From Desulfocarbo indianensis (GTDB lineage: Bacteria; Desulfobacterota; Desulfarculia; Desulfarculales; Desulfarculaceae): a stretch of DNA of 64,000 nucleotides. The stretch covers positions 710,001 through 774,000 of the forward strand of contig LBMP01000001.1 in NCBI GenBank assembly GCA_001184205.1. Reading direction: 5' to 3'. Below, piece by piece: positions 27,557-37,281 of this stretch. The notes beneath the pieces are model-generated. The model was not told the origin of the DNA. It saw only the letters and a program-made list of their open reading frames with translations, and did not search any database. Every line of letters begins with the position of its first letter. Positions within the stretch are counted from its first letter, which is position 1. The position numbers and the translations under genes were made by a program.

Positions 27557-28348
27557 CTACCACAAGCCCAGTTCCCGTAAAGCCTGCAAAGTTATCCGCT
27601 TGGCCCTGGGGCCGTAGGCCTGGTCGGCGCCCCGTAGCAACGCGGCGAAAATATAGACGCCCTGGGGCCGCTCCACCCAGCCGACGAACCAGCCCAGCAC
27701 CCATTTGCCCGCGATCCGATCGGAGCCGGTCTTGCCCCGCAGAAGGGCTTCGCCGCTTTTATCAAGCAAAATAACATCCTTGACCGCCAGCATCGCCTTT
27801 GGGCTCACGGGCAGCTCTTCCCGGTATAGCTTGCTCAGAAAAGCGATCTGCTCGCGGGGGGAGATTTTCAGACTGCTGGAGAGCCAAAAAATCTCCAGCC
27901 CGCCGGAGCTGTCCTGGTTTCCATATGAGAATTCAGCCAGATAGCGCGCCATATCTCGCGGGCCGATCTTGCCGGCCAGGCGCTGGAAATACCAGACCAC
28001 CGAACCGGCCATGGCCGAACGCAGGGTGTGGTCCTTTTGCCAGTGGGGGTAAGCTTGGGGCGAACCGTCCCATTGGAACGATGTGTCGCCATCTTTAAGA
28101 ATCCCCAAATCGAGCCCGATCAGGGCATGGGGTATCTTGAAGGTGGAGCAGGGGGAATAGCGCTGGCCGGCCAGGGCGGGGTTGAGCTGGCAAACATAGC
28201 TGTCGCGCTGGAGGTCATAGACCAGGAGGCAGGCGTCGAACCCCTTTAAAAGCCGGGCGATGTCGGGCTCGGCCGCCGGGGCGGGCGAGGTCAGGTAGGG
28301 GAGCCCGAGCAGGAGCGCAATTAGTATGTAGGCGGTTTTCTTTGCCAT
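27557..28348 (-). CDS. Class D (OXA-type) beta-lactamase
   Basis: 263 aa with a signal peptide (hydrophobic residues 6-20, cleavage after APA near 26). The class D active-site set is complete: YSPCSTFKIP with Ser68 and Lys71, SVV at 116-118, YGN at 142-144, the FWLSSSLKIS segment with the Trp that stabilises carboxylated lysine, and KTGSD at 206-210. It should acylate and hydrolyse beta-lactams in the periplasm. It is far from known mobile OXA contexts and has chromosomal base composition, so it is probably an intrinsic gene. Whether it confers resistance is not known. Confidence 0.93.
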   Translation of the reverse strand: MAKKTAYILIALLLGLPYLTSPAPAAEPDIARLLKGFDACLLVYDLQRDSYVCQLNPALAGQRYSPCSTFKIPHALIGLDLGILKDGDTSFQWDGSPQAYPHWQKDHTLRSAMAGSVVWYFQRLAGKIGPRDMARYLAEFSYGNQDSSGGLEIFWLSSSLKISPREQIAFLSKLYREELPVSPKAMLAVKDVILLDKSGEALLRGKTGSDRIAGKWVLGWFVGWVERPQGVYIFAALLRGADQAYGPRAKRITLQALRELGLW

Positions 28349-28540
28349 ATGCCACCTGACCGGCCGGGGTTGATCTTGGCGGGATTATACTGGAGCACGG
28401 TAATGGGCGCGAGCCGGCGGCCGTGGTCAAAGGCCCAGGCCCGGAGGCGCGGCGTAGATGGTTTCGTACACATGATCGATTTTTATTCGCGCCCCCCAGG
28501 CCCGGACGCGCGGGGGGCGATGGGGGGCGGAAGTAATCAG

Positions 28541-29557
28541 TCAGTCGTGTTCGGCCTTCAGCTCGCGGGTCATTAGTTCGCGCAGCACTTCCAAAGGCTT
28601 GCGGCCCTCGTAGATGACCTGGTAGACGGCCTGGGTGAGAGGCATCTCCACGCCGGACTCCCCGGCCAGGGCTCGCACGGTTTTGGTGTTTATGACGCCC
28701 TCGGCCACCATTTTCGTGGAGGAGGTGATGGCCTCGATGGTTTCGCCCCGGCCCAGGCGGGAACCCACGGTGCGGTTGCGGGAAAGATCGCCGGTGCAGG
28801 TGAGCACCAGGTCGCCCAGGCCGGCCAGGCCGCTCAAGGTGGCCAACTGGCCGCCCTTGGCCTGGGAAAGGCGGGTCATCTCGGCCAGGCCCCGGGTGAT
28901 GAGGGCGGCCAGGGTGTTGTGGCCCAGGCCCAGGCCGGAAACCATGCCGGCGGCGATGGCCAGGGGATTCTTGATGGCCCCGCCCAGCTCCACCCCCACC
29001 AGATCGGGCGAGGTGTAGACCCTGAACATGGGAGCGGCGAAGACTTTTTGCACCATCTGGGCCTTGCGGGCCGAACGGCTGGCCACGGTCACCGCGGTGG
29101 GCGCGCCGGCGGCCACTTCCTTGGCAAAGCTGGGGCCGGAGAGACAGCACAGACTGCGGTGAAAGTCCTTGGGCAGAACATCCTCGGCCACCTCGCACAT
29201 GGTGAAGCCGGTGTCGGCCTCTATGCCCTTGGTGCAGGAGACGAAAGCCGCCTCGGTGGGCAGATGGGGCGCGGCCTGGCTGAGCACCTGGCGGAAAAAA
29301 TGGCTGGGCACCACCATGACCACCGCCTGGGCGCCTTGCAGTGCAGTAGCCAGGTCGTTGAAGGCGGTAACGTTGTCGGGGAAAGTGAAGCCGGGCAGAA
29401 ACACGGGGTTGCTGTTTTCCTGGTTGATGGCCTGGGCCACCTCCGGCTCCAGGGCCCAAAGGCGCACCTCATGCCCCACGCCGGCCAGGTGTTTGGCCAG
29501 GGCGCTGCCCCAGGAGCCGGCTCCGATCACGCTGACTTTACAGGTTTGATTGGTCAT
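28541..29557 (-). CDS. gpsA: Glycerol-3-phosphate dehydrogenase [NAD(P)+]
   Basis: 338 aa from the ATG at 29557, where the family start KVSVIGAGSWGSALAKHLAG (Rossmann GxGxxG) follows directly; the upstream in-frame extension is not homologous. Other motifs: VMVVPSHFFRQVL, SCTKGIE, LSGPSFAKEVAAGAPTAVTVAS, GVELGGAIKNPLAIAAG with catalytic Lys, GLAGLGDLVLTCTGDLSRNRTVG. It reduces dihydroxyacetone phosphate for phospholipid synthesis. Stands alone between gyrA and the beta-lactamase gene. Confidence 0.97.
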   Translation of the reverse strand: MTNQTCKVSVIGAGSWGSALAKHLAGVGHEVRLWALEPEVAQAINQENSNPVFLPGFTFPDNVTAFNDLATALQGAQAVVMVVPSHFFRQVLSQAAPHLPTEAAFVSCTKGIEADTGFTMCEVAEDVLPKDFHRSLCCLSGPSFAKEVAAGAPTAVTVASRSARKAQMVQKVFAAPMFRVYTSPDLVGVELGGAIKNPLAIAAGMVSGLGLGHNTLAALITRGLAEMTRLSQAKGGQLATLSGLAGLGDLVLTCTGDLSRNRTVGSRLGRGETIEAITSSTKMVAEGVINTKTVRALAGESGVEMPLTQAVYQVIYEGRKPLEVLRELMTRELKAEHD

Positions 29558-29818
29558 GAGGTTGTAACCCGTTTCCCCAGGGTGGAGGCGGCGCGGCCAT
29601 GGCTGGTGAACCCATGAGTTTTGGGGCAGGCAAGCTCGATTCCCGATCAAAAAAACCGGCGCTCGGCGGCTGCGGGCAGTAACGGCTTCTTGGGGGCCTC
29701 CCGCCATGGATAACCATCAGCGTCGCAACGGAATCTCACCCAAAATGGCCGACAAGCGCAATATGCCTATGCCCTGGATACTTAGCCACGTTAGCCCCGG
29801 ACTATGGCCGGATGGCGG

Positions 29819-32314
29819 CTAGTCTTCGGCCGAAGGCGCGACCGCGCCGTCAGGGCCAGGCTCGCCCAGTTCTTCCTCGTCGCCGTTATCCGATTCGGCC
29901 AAGCGGGCCACGCTGACCAGACGCTCGTCCGGGTCCAGCCCGATGAGCTTGACGCCCTGCGTGTTGCGGCCGATAACGCGCAAGTCACCTATTTTCATAC
30001 GGATGATCTTGCCCTGGTCGGAGATGAGCATGACCTCGTCATCCTCGCCGACCAAAAGCGCGCCCACCACCGGGCCGTTGCGCTCGGTGGTTTTGATGGT
30101 GATCACGCCTTTGCCGCCCCGGCGCTGCAAGGGGTATTCATCTATCTGGGTTCTCTTGCCGTAGCCGTTTTCGGTCACGGTCAAAAGGGCCGGAGCCCCG
30201 GCCACGGCCTCCATGGCCACCAGGCCGTCGTCCTCGGCCAGATCAATGCCCTTGACGCCGGCGGCGGTGCGGCCCATGGAGCGCACGCCTTCCTCCCGGA
30301 AACGGATGGCCTGCCCCTTTTTGGTGGCCAGGAAGATCTCCATATCGCCGTCGGTGAGGCGCGCGGAAACCAACTTATCGTCATCACCGATGTTTATGGC
30401 GATAATCCCGCCGGCGCGCGGCCGGCTGAAGGCCATGAGGTCGGTCTTTTTGATGGTGCCGTTTTGGGTGGCCATGACCACCTGGCGGCCTTCGCTAAAC
30501 TCGCGCACGGCCAAAACCGTGGCCACGTGATCGCCGGGCTCCACGTTGAGGAGATTGACGATGGCCTTGCCCCGGGTGGCGCGGCCGCCCTGGGGCAGCT
30601 CGTGCACCTTTATCCAGTAAAGGCGTCCCTTGGTGGTGAAGACCAGCATGTAAGAATGGGTGGAGGCGACGAAAAGGCTCTCCACGAAATCCTCGTCCTT
30701 GGGCACCATGCCGCGCACGCCCTTGCCGCCCCGGCGTTGGGAGCGATAGAGGCTGATGGGCGAGCGCTTGATATAGCCGGCGTGGGAGATGGTCACCACC
30801 ATCTCTTCCTCGGCGATCATGTCTTCCAGCTCGATATCCGTGCTGGCGGCCACGATCTCGGTGCGGCGCACGTCGCCGTAATCCTCGGCCAGGGTTGATG
30901 TCTCCTGGCGGATGATGGCCAAAACCTTTTCCTCGGAGCCGAGGATCTCACGCAATCTTGCGATTTCCTTGATGATGTCTCGATACTCCTGGAGTATCTT
31001 GTCCCGCTCCAGGCCGGTGAGGCGTTGCAGCTTCATATCCAGGATGGCGCTGGCCTGGATTTCGCTGAGGCTCAGCTCCGCCATCAACTGGGCGCGGGCC
31101 TCGGGCGGGCTCTTGGCCGCGCGGATAAGCTCGATCACCCGGTCCAGGTGGTCCAGGGCAATTTTGAGGCCTTCCAGGACATGGGCCCTGGCCTCGGCCT
31201 TTTTCAGCTCGAAAGCGGTGCGCTTCAGGATGATGGTGCGGCGGTGATCGATGAAATGCTTGAGAACCTGTTTGAGGGTGAGCACCTCCGGGCGGTTGTT
31301 CACGATGGCCAGGAGATTCACCCCGAAGCTCATCTGCATCTGGGTGAACTTGAAGAGCTGGTTCAGGATGATCTGGGGCTGCACATCGCGGCGCAGTTCC
31401 AGCACCACGCGCATGCCGTCGCGGTCGCTTTCGTCGCGTATGTCGGTTATGCCATCGATTTTCTTTTCTTTTACCAGCTCGGCAATGCGCTCCAAGAGGC
31501 GGGCCTTGTTGACCTGGTAGGGCAGCTCGCTAACGATGATGGAGGTCTTCTTGCCCCTGGCCGCCACCTCGATATTGGCCCTGGCCCTCAGGTGCAGGGT
31601 GCCTTTTCCGGTGCGGTAGGCGTCCTTGATGCCCTGGCGGCCGAAGATGAAGGCCCCGGTGGGGAAATCCGGGCCGGGCACGTGCTGCATCAATTCGGAT
31701 ATGTCGATTTGCGGGTTGTCGATGAGCGCCACCACGGCCCGGCAGATTTCGCCCAGGTTGTGGGGGGGTATGTTGGTGGCCATGCCCACCGCGATGCCGG
31801 AAGAGCCGTTGACCAGAAGGCTGGGCACCTTGGCGGGCAGCAAGGCCGGCTCGGTAAGCGAGCCGTCGTAGTTTTCCACGAACTCCACGGTTTCCTTGTC
31901 GATATCCTCAAGGAACTCGTGGGCCAGCTTGGACATGCGCACCTCGGTGTAACGCATGGCCGCCGGCGCGTCGCCATCGATGGAGCCGAAGTTGCCCTGG
32001 CCGTCCACCAGGGGATAGCGCATGGCGAATTCCTGGGCCAGGCGCACCAGGGCGTCGTAGACCGCGGAATCGCCGTGGGGGTGATACTTACCTATGACAT
32101 CGCCCACCACGCGGGCGGATTTCTTATATGGCTTATTGAAATCATTGCGCAATTCGCGCATGGCAAAGAGGATGCGGCGGTGAACCGGCTTGAGGCCGTC
32201 GCGCACCTCGGGCAAGGCCCTGCCGATGATCACGCTCATGGCGTAATCCAGGTAGGACCTTTTTATTTCCTCTTCGATGAGGATTTCCTGCTGTCGCTGA
32301 TCGGTTGGTAGCAA
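29819..32314 (-). CDS. gyrA: DNA gyrase subunit A
   Basis: 831 aa. The breakage-reunion domain has catalytic Tyr122 in RYTEVRMS, and the quinolone region GDSAVYD has Ser83 and Asp87, the susceptible-type residues in E. coli numbering. The coiled-coil region and six C-terminal beta-propeller blades follow, including the GyrA box QRRGGKGV (about residues 530-537, and echoed in later blades). The C-terminus is acidic. It works with GyrB to introduce negative supercoils. The first codon is read as TTG and lacks a clear Shine-Dalgarno, but homology begins at once ([20 protein letters not shown]). gyrB is not in the window. Confidence 0.98.
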   Translation of the reverse strand: MLPTDQRQQEILIEEEIKRSYLDYAMSVIIGRALPEVRDGLKPVHRRILFAMRELRNDFNKPYKKSARVVGDVIGKYHPHGDSAVYDALVRLAQEFAMRYPLVDGQGNFGSIDGDAPAAMRYTEVRMSKLAHEFLEDIDKETVEFVENYDGSLTEPALLPAKVPSLLVNGSSGIAVGMATNIPPHNLGEICRAVVALIDNPQIDISELMQHVPGPDFPTGAFIFGRQGIKDAYRTGKGTLHLRARANIEVAARGKKTSIIVSELPYQVNKARLLERIAELVKEKKIDGITDIRDESDRDGMRVVLELRRDVQPQIILNQLFKFTQMQMSFGVNLLAIVNNRPEVLTLKQVLKHFIDHRRTIILKRTAFELKKAEARAHVLEGLKIALDHLDRVIELIRAAKSPPEARAQLMAELSLSEIQASAILDMKLQRLTGLERDKILQEYRDIIKEIARLREILGSEEKVLAIIRQETSTLAEDYGDVRRTEIVAASTDIELEDMIAEEEMVVTISHAGYIKRSPISLYRSQRRGGKGVRGMVPKDEDFVESLFVASTHSYMLVFTTKGRLYWIKVHELPQGGRATRGKAIVNLLNVEPGDHVATVLAVREFSEGRQVVMATQNGTIKKTDLMAFSRPRAGGIIAINIGDDDKLVSARLTDGDMEIFLATKKGQAIRFREEGVRSMGRTAAGVKGIDLAEDDGLVAMEAVAGAPALLTVTENGYGKRTQIDEYPLQRRGGKGVITIKTTERNGPVVGALLVGEDDEVMLISDQGKIIRMKIGDLRVIGRNTQGVKLIGLDPDERLVSVARLAESDNGDEEELGEPGPDGAVAPSAED

Positions 32315-32582
32315 AGGCTGACTCTATACGCTATGCGTTCGTGATTATAAGCCGACGCCGGCCGAAAAGAAGCGGCGCGGCGGACCACCTCAGGGAGCGC
32401 GCCGCCAAGGTCCCGATAAGGCAGGGGAAAAAGCGCTCGCTCCACCTGGCGTCCAACTGAAGGAGTGTACCACTAACCATTGGAAAAGGCAAGGTAATTG
32501 AGCTTGGGCCGGGGGGCGGCGCATATGGCCCCAAGCCATGAAGAATCGCGAAGTTGAAGCGCCGCAGAAAAGGAGCTTCCGA

Positions 32583-33077
32583 TCAGGCGATGGCCCGCTG
32601 CAAGGCGTTATCCAGTTTGCTGAGAACCAGGCGGGCCACATTGGGGGAAGGCACCTGATGCAAAACCTCGGAAAGCAGCTTGTCGCGCAGACCGCCGCCC
32701 AGTTCCAAGCGCTCCACCCCGGCGGCGGTGATGATAAGCCGCCGGGCGCGTCCGTCGGTGGGGTCCTTTTCCCGCTCCAAAAATCCTGCTTCTTGCAGCT
32801 CCGCGGCGATGCCCGACAGGGCCTGGGGGCGCACACCCAGGCGATAGGCCGCGTCCGAGACGGTTATGCCCGTGGTGCCGGCGGAGTTTACGATGGAGAG
32901 CAAGGAATACACCGGCAGCCGAAGGCCGGCGGCGCGGGCCTGCTGGGAGCGGATGCGGTCCAGGCCGCGACCCAGGGAATCAACCAAGTCCAGGACGTCC
33001 TGGGCGTCGCGTTTGAGGCGGGGGTCCTGGTCGCGGATCAGGTCCGCCGGGCTGGCTTTAGCGGTGGTCTGCTCCAT
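32583..33077 (-). CDS. MarR-family transcription regulator
   Basis: 164 aa from the ATG at 33077 (Shine-Dalgarno ggag at suitable distance; the longer start at 33152 has none). A winged helix is visible: LPVYSLLSIVNSAGTTGITVSDAAYRLGVRPQALSGIAAELQEAGFLEREKDPTDGRARRLIITAAG, the last part being the characteristic wing with DxRxxR. MarR proteins bind palindromic operators as dimers and respond to small ligands. No obvious divergent target gene is present, since the upstream 1.8 kb is almost empty. Confidence 0.88.
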   Translation of the reverse strand: MEQTTAKASPADLIRDQDPRLKRDAQDVLDLVDSLGRGLDRIRSQQARAAGLRLPVYSLLSIVNSAGTTGITVSDAAYRLGVRPQALSGIAAELQEAGFLEREKDPTDGRARRLIITAAGVERLELGGGLRDKLLSEVLHQVPSPNVARLVLSKLDNALQRAIA

Positions 33078-34699
33078 AAAAAGCTTCTCCGGAAAAAAAA
33101 GGTCTGATGCCTGGCCGCCCAAGGCAGGGAAGAACGGCGCGAAGGTTGGCAAAGGGACGGGAAGTGGAATCAGGCTGGCCTTGGGCGGGGAAAATAAACG
33201 AAAGTAACTGAAGTATTGCCTTGGCCGGCTGCTTTATTGCCGCTTTGCCGGCAAGCAAGGAGGCCATATTGATATGCTGTGAACTTGCTCCCACCCTGAA
33301 TACTCATCCCAGAAAAAGATGAACCCGCCGACGTTGAATATCCTGTTGCCTGCCTGCTCCGCGGCCCTTGCCCCAATGCCTATGCGCACCCTCCCGCCCC
33401 CAACGGCCAAAGAAGGTGAACGCGATTCACTGAGATTAGGATATGAAATAAACTTACATATGTCAAGAGCATAAAATCGCCCGCCGGACAATTGGCCAAA
33501 AGACAAGAAAAGCGCTCTTTTTGTAAGGCAAGGGCACGATCGGAGGGTTTTTGGGATAATATGTTGATAATATACAAATTATATGGCAAAGGTCCTTTCG
33601 GGAAATAGCAATGGATTGGGAGCCGCAAGTGAATCATTAGCGGAAATATTATTTTGAACTTGTATGATATTATTATATAAAATATGATTTGAATAAAAAA
33701 GGCCCCAGGGAGGACAAATTAGCCGGAAAATCTTGCGGCATCGCGGGCGGGACTGGTGAAAAAGGGAGGATGACCTTGGGGGGCGGCGGCCGGATAGCAG
33801 GAGGAATAGAGGCTGGGGCTGCGCGGCCAGGCCAAAGTAGCCAAGGCCCAGAGCCGGAGTTCGGGCCAAGGCAAGGGCATGGCTCAGCGGGCAGAGGGCC
33901 GGTTTTTGGCAATGCGAAAGTGTTTTACACAAATAAAAGCCGGCCAGGGCAAGCAAGCGGAGAGCTTAACAGGCGGGAAACAAGAGCGCCTAAGCTGGAT
34001 ACTAAAATAAGCCGGCAACATGAGCAAGAAGTAATTGCCGGCTTGTGTAGCTGGTTTACAATTAATGTTACTTGTAGGCACGCCTGGCGGCTTCTCCAAA
34101 AACAAGGGACGGGTTTCGAAAGCCGTTCGGGACGATCCCACTACGATTAATGCTTAAAAACACAATAAATAACGTTGAGTACATATTAAACTTTAAGGTC
34201 CCGCGCTGGCGGTGAATGACCGCTCAAACCTGGGAGAATACCCTAAAGCGAAATATTCTTTAGCATCTCGGCGATAATGTAAAAACAAGCCGGCAAAACG
34301 CCTTTCCACGCCAAGTTCAGGCCGCCGGCCCGGCTCGCGGCCTTGCACTGCCCGGAAAACGCCGCGCCTGGCCTGGGCAGCCCTCGCGCGGTGGAGTGGG
34401 CGGGCCAAGGCCAGTCCAAGCCACTGTCAGGATGAAGGCCGCCGCCCGGAACCGGAAGCGCCGGGCTGGGCGGCGCTGAAAGCAGCGGGAGTCGCCCGCC
34501 AATCTCAACAAAAGGTCAGACCGGTTCTTTTGAGGTCTTCGCAAAACCCAAAAACCCGGCGCGGCGGGCTTCGAGGTTTGGGGCTTAAACAAAACGCGAT
34601 GGATACCGCCGGCGATTATTTGCCGTACGGCCGAACAGCGCTGGCTAGTGACAGAAAATAATTAATTAATACACATAAGTACAAATTAAGAAGAAATTG
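33078..34699. other. Long intergenic region without a convincing gene
   Basis: Some 1.6 kb. Base composition alternates between AT-rich (33400-33690) and GC-rich low-complexity DNA (33780-33900, 34310-34520). Open frames here, such as 33689-34150 on the plus strand, have low-complexity Gly/Arg-rich translations and no Shine-Dalgarno. A small dyad ctaaag-N9-ctttag lies at about 34240-34260. I see no tRNA. It may hold decayed genes or unannotated RNAs. Confidence 0.45.
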
Positions 34700-34915
34700 A
34701 GTGCCCATCGGCGGGCGGGTCCCTGGCTATCCGGTGGGAGAAGCCTGGATTCTTGCGCCCGCCGATGGTAAATACCATTTGAGTAAAGGTACTCAACGAA
34801 AAGGACTAATCACCTACGGGCGCGTAGATATTTACACTCCGCGCGGCCTGGAGTATTCTAGGTTGCGTGCTAAAAGGTGGGCCCCTAACCGCCATTCAGC
34901 CCAGGGCATATCACA
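34700..34915 (+). promoter_or_regulatory. Structured 5' leader of the cysK-cysS-like fusion gene (possible cis-acting RNA)
   Basis: A series of perfect short hairpins precedes the gene: a 13-bp stem 34705-34717/34756-34768; atggta-aa-taccat at 34765-34778, which shares four bases with the first stem so the two exclude each other; ttgagta-aagg-tactcaa at 34779-34796; ctacg-ggcg-cgtag at 34814-34827; actcc-N9-ggagt at 34836-34854; and ggtgg/ccgcc at about 34876-34893. An AT-rich promoter-like stretch lies at 34655-34695. I could not match it to a known riboswitch or T-box consensus. Given the downstream gene, a cysteine, sulfur or tRNA signal is plausible, but this is inference. Confidence 0.5.
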
Positions 34916-37234
34916 ATGACCATTCGCAAGGTTGACAACATACTGGAGCTAGTGGGCGATACGCCCCTGGTGCGTATAAACCGCCTCAATACAAATCCCA
35001 AGGTGGAGATATTCGCCAAGCTGGAGTTCATGAACCCCGGTGGCTCGGTCAAGGACCGCCCGGCGCTCAAGATGATAGAAGAGGCTGAAAAAACTGGCGA
35101 ACTCACCAAGGACAAGATCGTGCTGGAGGCCACCAGCGGCAACACCGGCATCGGCCTGGCCATGGTCTGCGCGGTGAAGGGCTACAAGATGCTTTTCGCC
35201 ATGAGCGAGAGCGCTTCCCAGGAACGTCGCAAGATATTGCGGGCTTATGGCGCGGATATCCTTTTGACCCCGGCCCATCTTTCCACCGACGGCGCCATCG
35301 AGGAAGCCTACCGCATGGCCCGCGAGGAGCCGGACAAGTATTTCCTGGTGGATCAGTTCAACAACGAGAACAACTGGCGGGCCCATGATGAAACGGGCAC
35401 CTCCAGGGAGATATTCGAGGCCACCGAGGGCAAGGTGGACGTGGTGGTGGTGAGCATGGGCACCACCGGCACCCTCATGGGGCTCACCAGGGGCATCAAG
35501 GCGCTGAAACCCCAGGCCATGGTGGTGGGGGTGGAGCCCTACCAGGGGCACAAGATCCAGGGCCTCAAGAACATGAAGGAGTCGTATCCGCCTGGAATAT
35601 TCAACCCTTCCGAGGTGGCCCGCATAGAATTCGTGGATGACGACGCGGCCTATGAAACCGCCCGCAAGCTGGCCAGGGAGGAAGGCATCTTCGTGGGCAT
35701 GAGCGCCGGGGCCTCCATGCGGGTGGCCCTGGACCTGGCGGCCGAGATGGAAACCGGCACCATAGTGGTGCTCCTGCCCGACGGCGGCGAGCGCTATCTC
35801 TCCACCCCGCTGTTCGTATCGGAAAAGGTTCCCATCCCGCTCAAGTTTTTCAACACCCTCAGCCGCCAGGTGGAAGACCTGGTGCCGGTGCGGCCGGGCC
35901 GGGTGGGCATCTACGCCTGCGGCCCCAGCCTGGACGGCCCCCCGGACCTGGGCCTCTGCCGCCGCATGATCTTCGCGGATTTGCTGCGCCGCTGGCTGGA
36001 GTTCCGCGGTTTTGAAGTGAAATTGGTGATCAATATCGCCGACATCGACGACCGCACCGTGAGCCAGTGCCTCAGCGAGGGCGCCAAGCTGGATGAGTTC
36101 ACCAGCCGCTGGCTGAAGGTGTTTTTCGCCGACATGGCCACCCTGCAAATGGCCCCGGCCCACGATTACCCCAAGGCCAGCGCCCATGTCAGCGATATGA
36201 TAGACGAAACCAGGCAATTGCTCGACAAGGGGCTGGCCTATGAGAAGTTGCGCTCGGTTTATTTCAACATCAGCCGCTTTCCCGAATACGGCAAGCTCTC
36301 CGGCGTGGACCTGAACGCCATCCAATGCGGCAAGACGGTTGATTTTGACTATTATGAAAAAGACAACCCGCGGGACTTCACTCTTTTCAAGCGCGCCTCC
36401 CTGGCCGAGCTGAAGGCCGGGATTTATTGGCAGACGCCTTGGGGCAACGTGCGGCCCGGCTGGCACGTGGAATGCGCCACCATGGCCACCCACCACCTGG
36501 GCCAGCCCTTTGATCTGCACCTGGCCTCGTCCGATCTGGTTTTCCCCCATGGCGACAATGAGATAGCCGTGGCGGAGAGCCTGCACGGCCAGCCCCTGGC
36601 CCGCATGTGGCTGCATTCGGAAGTGGTGATGGCCGAAGGTAAAAAGATTTCGCGCACCGGCGGCAACGACCTCACCTTGCGCGATTTGCTGGCCCAGGGG
36701 TGGGACCCGGCGGCCATACGCTACTGGCTGCTCACCCATCACTACCGCCGGCCGCTGACCTGCTCCGACGAGGAGCTGGAGCTGGCCGCCAAAGCGGTGC
36801 GCCGCCTTAACGAGTTCGTGGCCCGCCTCATGTTCTCGCCCAGCGGCGAGCCGGCGCCGGATCTGGATCAGATGATCCACAAGACCCGGCACGAGATGCA
36901 GGCCGCCATGGACAATGATCTGGGCATGCCCAAATCAATGGGGATTCTGTTCAGCTTCATCAAGGAAATCAACCGCATGCTTTCGGCGGGGCTCCTGGAG
37001 GCGGAGCAAAAGGACAAGGTTCTGGCCTTCATGCGCCTGGTGAACACGGTCATGGCGGTGATGGATTTCAACCAGGCCAGCCCGGACCCCGAAGTGGACC
37101 GCCTGCTGGCCGAAAGGGAAAAGGCGCGCAAGGCCGGGGATTTCGCCAGCGCCGACGCCATGCGGCGGCAATTGAGCGCCATGGGCGTGCAGGTGATCGA
37201 CACCCCCCAGGGCACCCGCTGGCGCAGGGCGTGA
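34916..37234 (+). CDS. Cysteine synthase fused to a cysteinyl-tRNA-synthetase-like domain with degenerate HIGH motif
   Basis: One frame of 772 aa. Residues 1 to about 295 are a PLP cysteine synthase: LVGDTPLVRIN, NPGGSVKDRPAL with PLP Lys46, EATSGNTGIGLAMV, VSMGTTGTLMG, GMSAGASMRVALDLA. Residues about 325-770 are CysRS-like: YACGPS with zinc-type Cys335, NIADIDDRTV, RPGWHVECATMA, DLVFPHGDNEIAVAES. Where class I synthetases have HIGH, this has DLGL (344-347), and the KMSKS position reads KISRT (577-581). The zinc ligands are mostly kept. ATP activation of cysteine may therefore be impaired or altered. Possible roles: cysteine or persulfide chemistry, or amino-acid transfer to something other than tRNA. 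The leader upstream is structured. Confidence 0.92.
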   Translation: MTIRKVDNILELVGDTPLVRINRLNTNPKVEIFAKLEFMNPGGSVKDRPALKMIEEAEKTGELTKDKIVLEATSGNTGIGLAMVCAVKGYKMLFAMSESASQERRKILRAYGADILLTPAHLSTDGAIEEAYRMAREEPDKYFLVDQFNNENNWRAHDETGTSREIFEATEGKVDVVVVSMGTTGTLMGLTRGIKALKPQAMVVGVEPYQGHKIQGLKNMKESYPPGIFNPSEVARIEFVDDDAAYETARKLAREEGIFVGMSAGASMRVALDLAAEMETGTIVVLLPDGGERYLSTPLFVSEKVPIPLKFFNTLSRQVEDLVPVRPGRVGIYACGPSLDGPPDLGLCRRMIFADLLRRWLEFRGFEVKLVINIADIDDRTVSQCLSEGAKLDEFTSRWLKVFFADMATLQMAPAHDYPKASAHVSDMIDETRQLLDKGLAYEKLRSVYFNISRFPEYGKLSGVDLNAIQCGKTVDFDYYEKDNPRDFTLFKRASLAELKAGIYWQTPWGNVRPGWHVECATMATHHLGQPFDLHLASSDLVFPHGDNEIAVAESLHGQPLARMWLHSEVVMAEGKKISRTGGNDLTLRDLLAQGWDPAAIRYWLLTHHYRRPLTCSDEELELAAKAVRRLNEFVARLMFSPSGEPAPDLDQMIHKTRHEMQAAMDNDLGMPKSMGILFSFIKEINRMLSAGLLEAEQKDKVLAFMRLVNTVMAVMDFNQASPDPEVDRLLAEREKARKAGDFASADAMRRQLSAMGVQVIDTPQGTRWRRA

Positions 37235-37281
37235 GCCGGTCGCATCGGCGGGGATGGTCGCCATGAGGGGGGAGTGACATT

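Noticed and set aside
29557-29707. 50-residue N-terminal extension of GpsA
   Set aside because: The extension is not homologous and the Rossmann motif normally begins within the first ten residues; the internal ATG is preferred.
34060-34150. A tRNA-like stretch (gggtttcgaaagcc... gatcccac) in the gene-poor gap
   Set aside because: No acceptor stem, anticodon arm or proper T arm (GGTTCxAxxCC with a 5-bp stem) could be built around it.
33689-34150. 153-aa plus-strand reading frame
   Set aside because: Gly/Arg/Pro-rich low-complexity translation, no Shine-Dalgarno, no motif; reads as chance frame in GC-rich DNA.
34876-34895. Possible T-box (aggtggg...ccgcc) ahead of the cysteine fusion gene
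   Set aside because: The conserved T-box core AGGGTGGNACCGCG is not present, and no terminator/antiterminator pair follows. Kept only as an unclassified structured leader.
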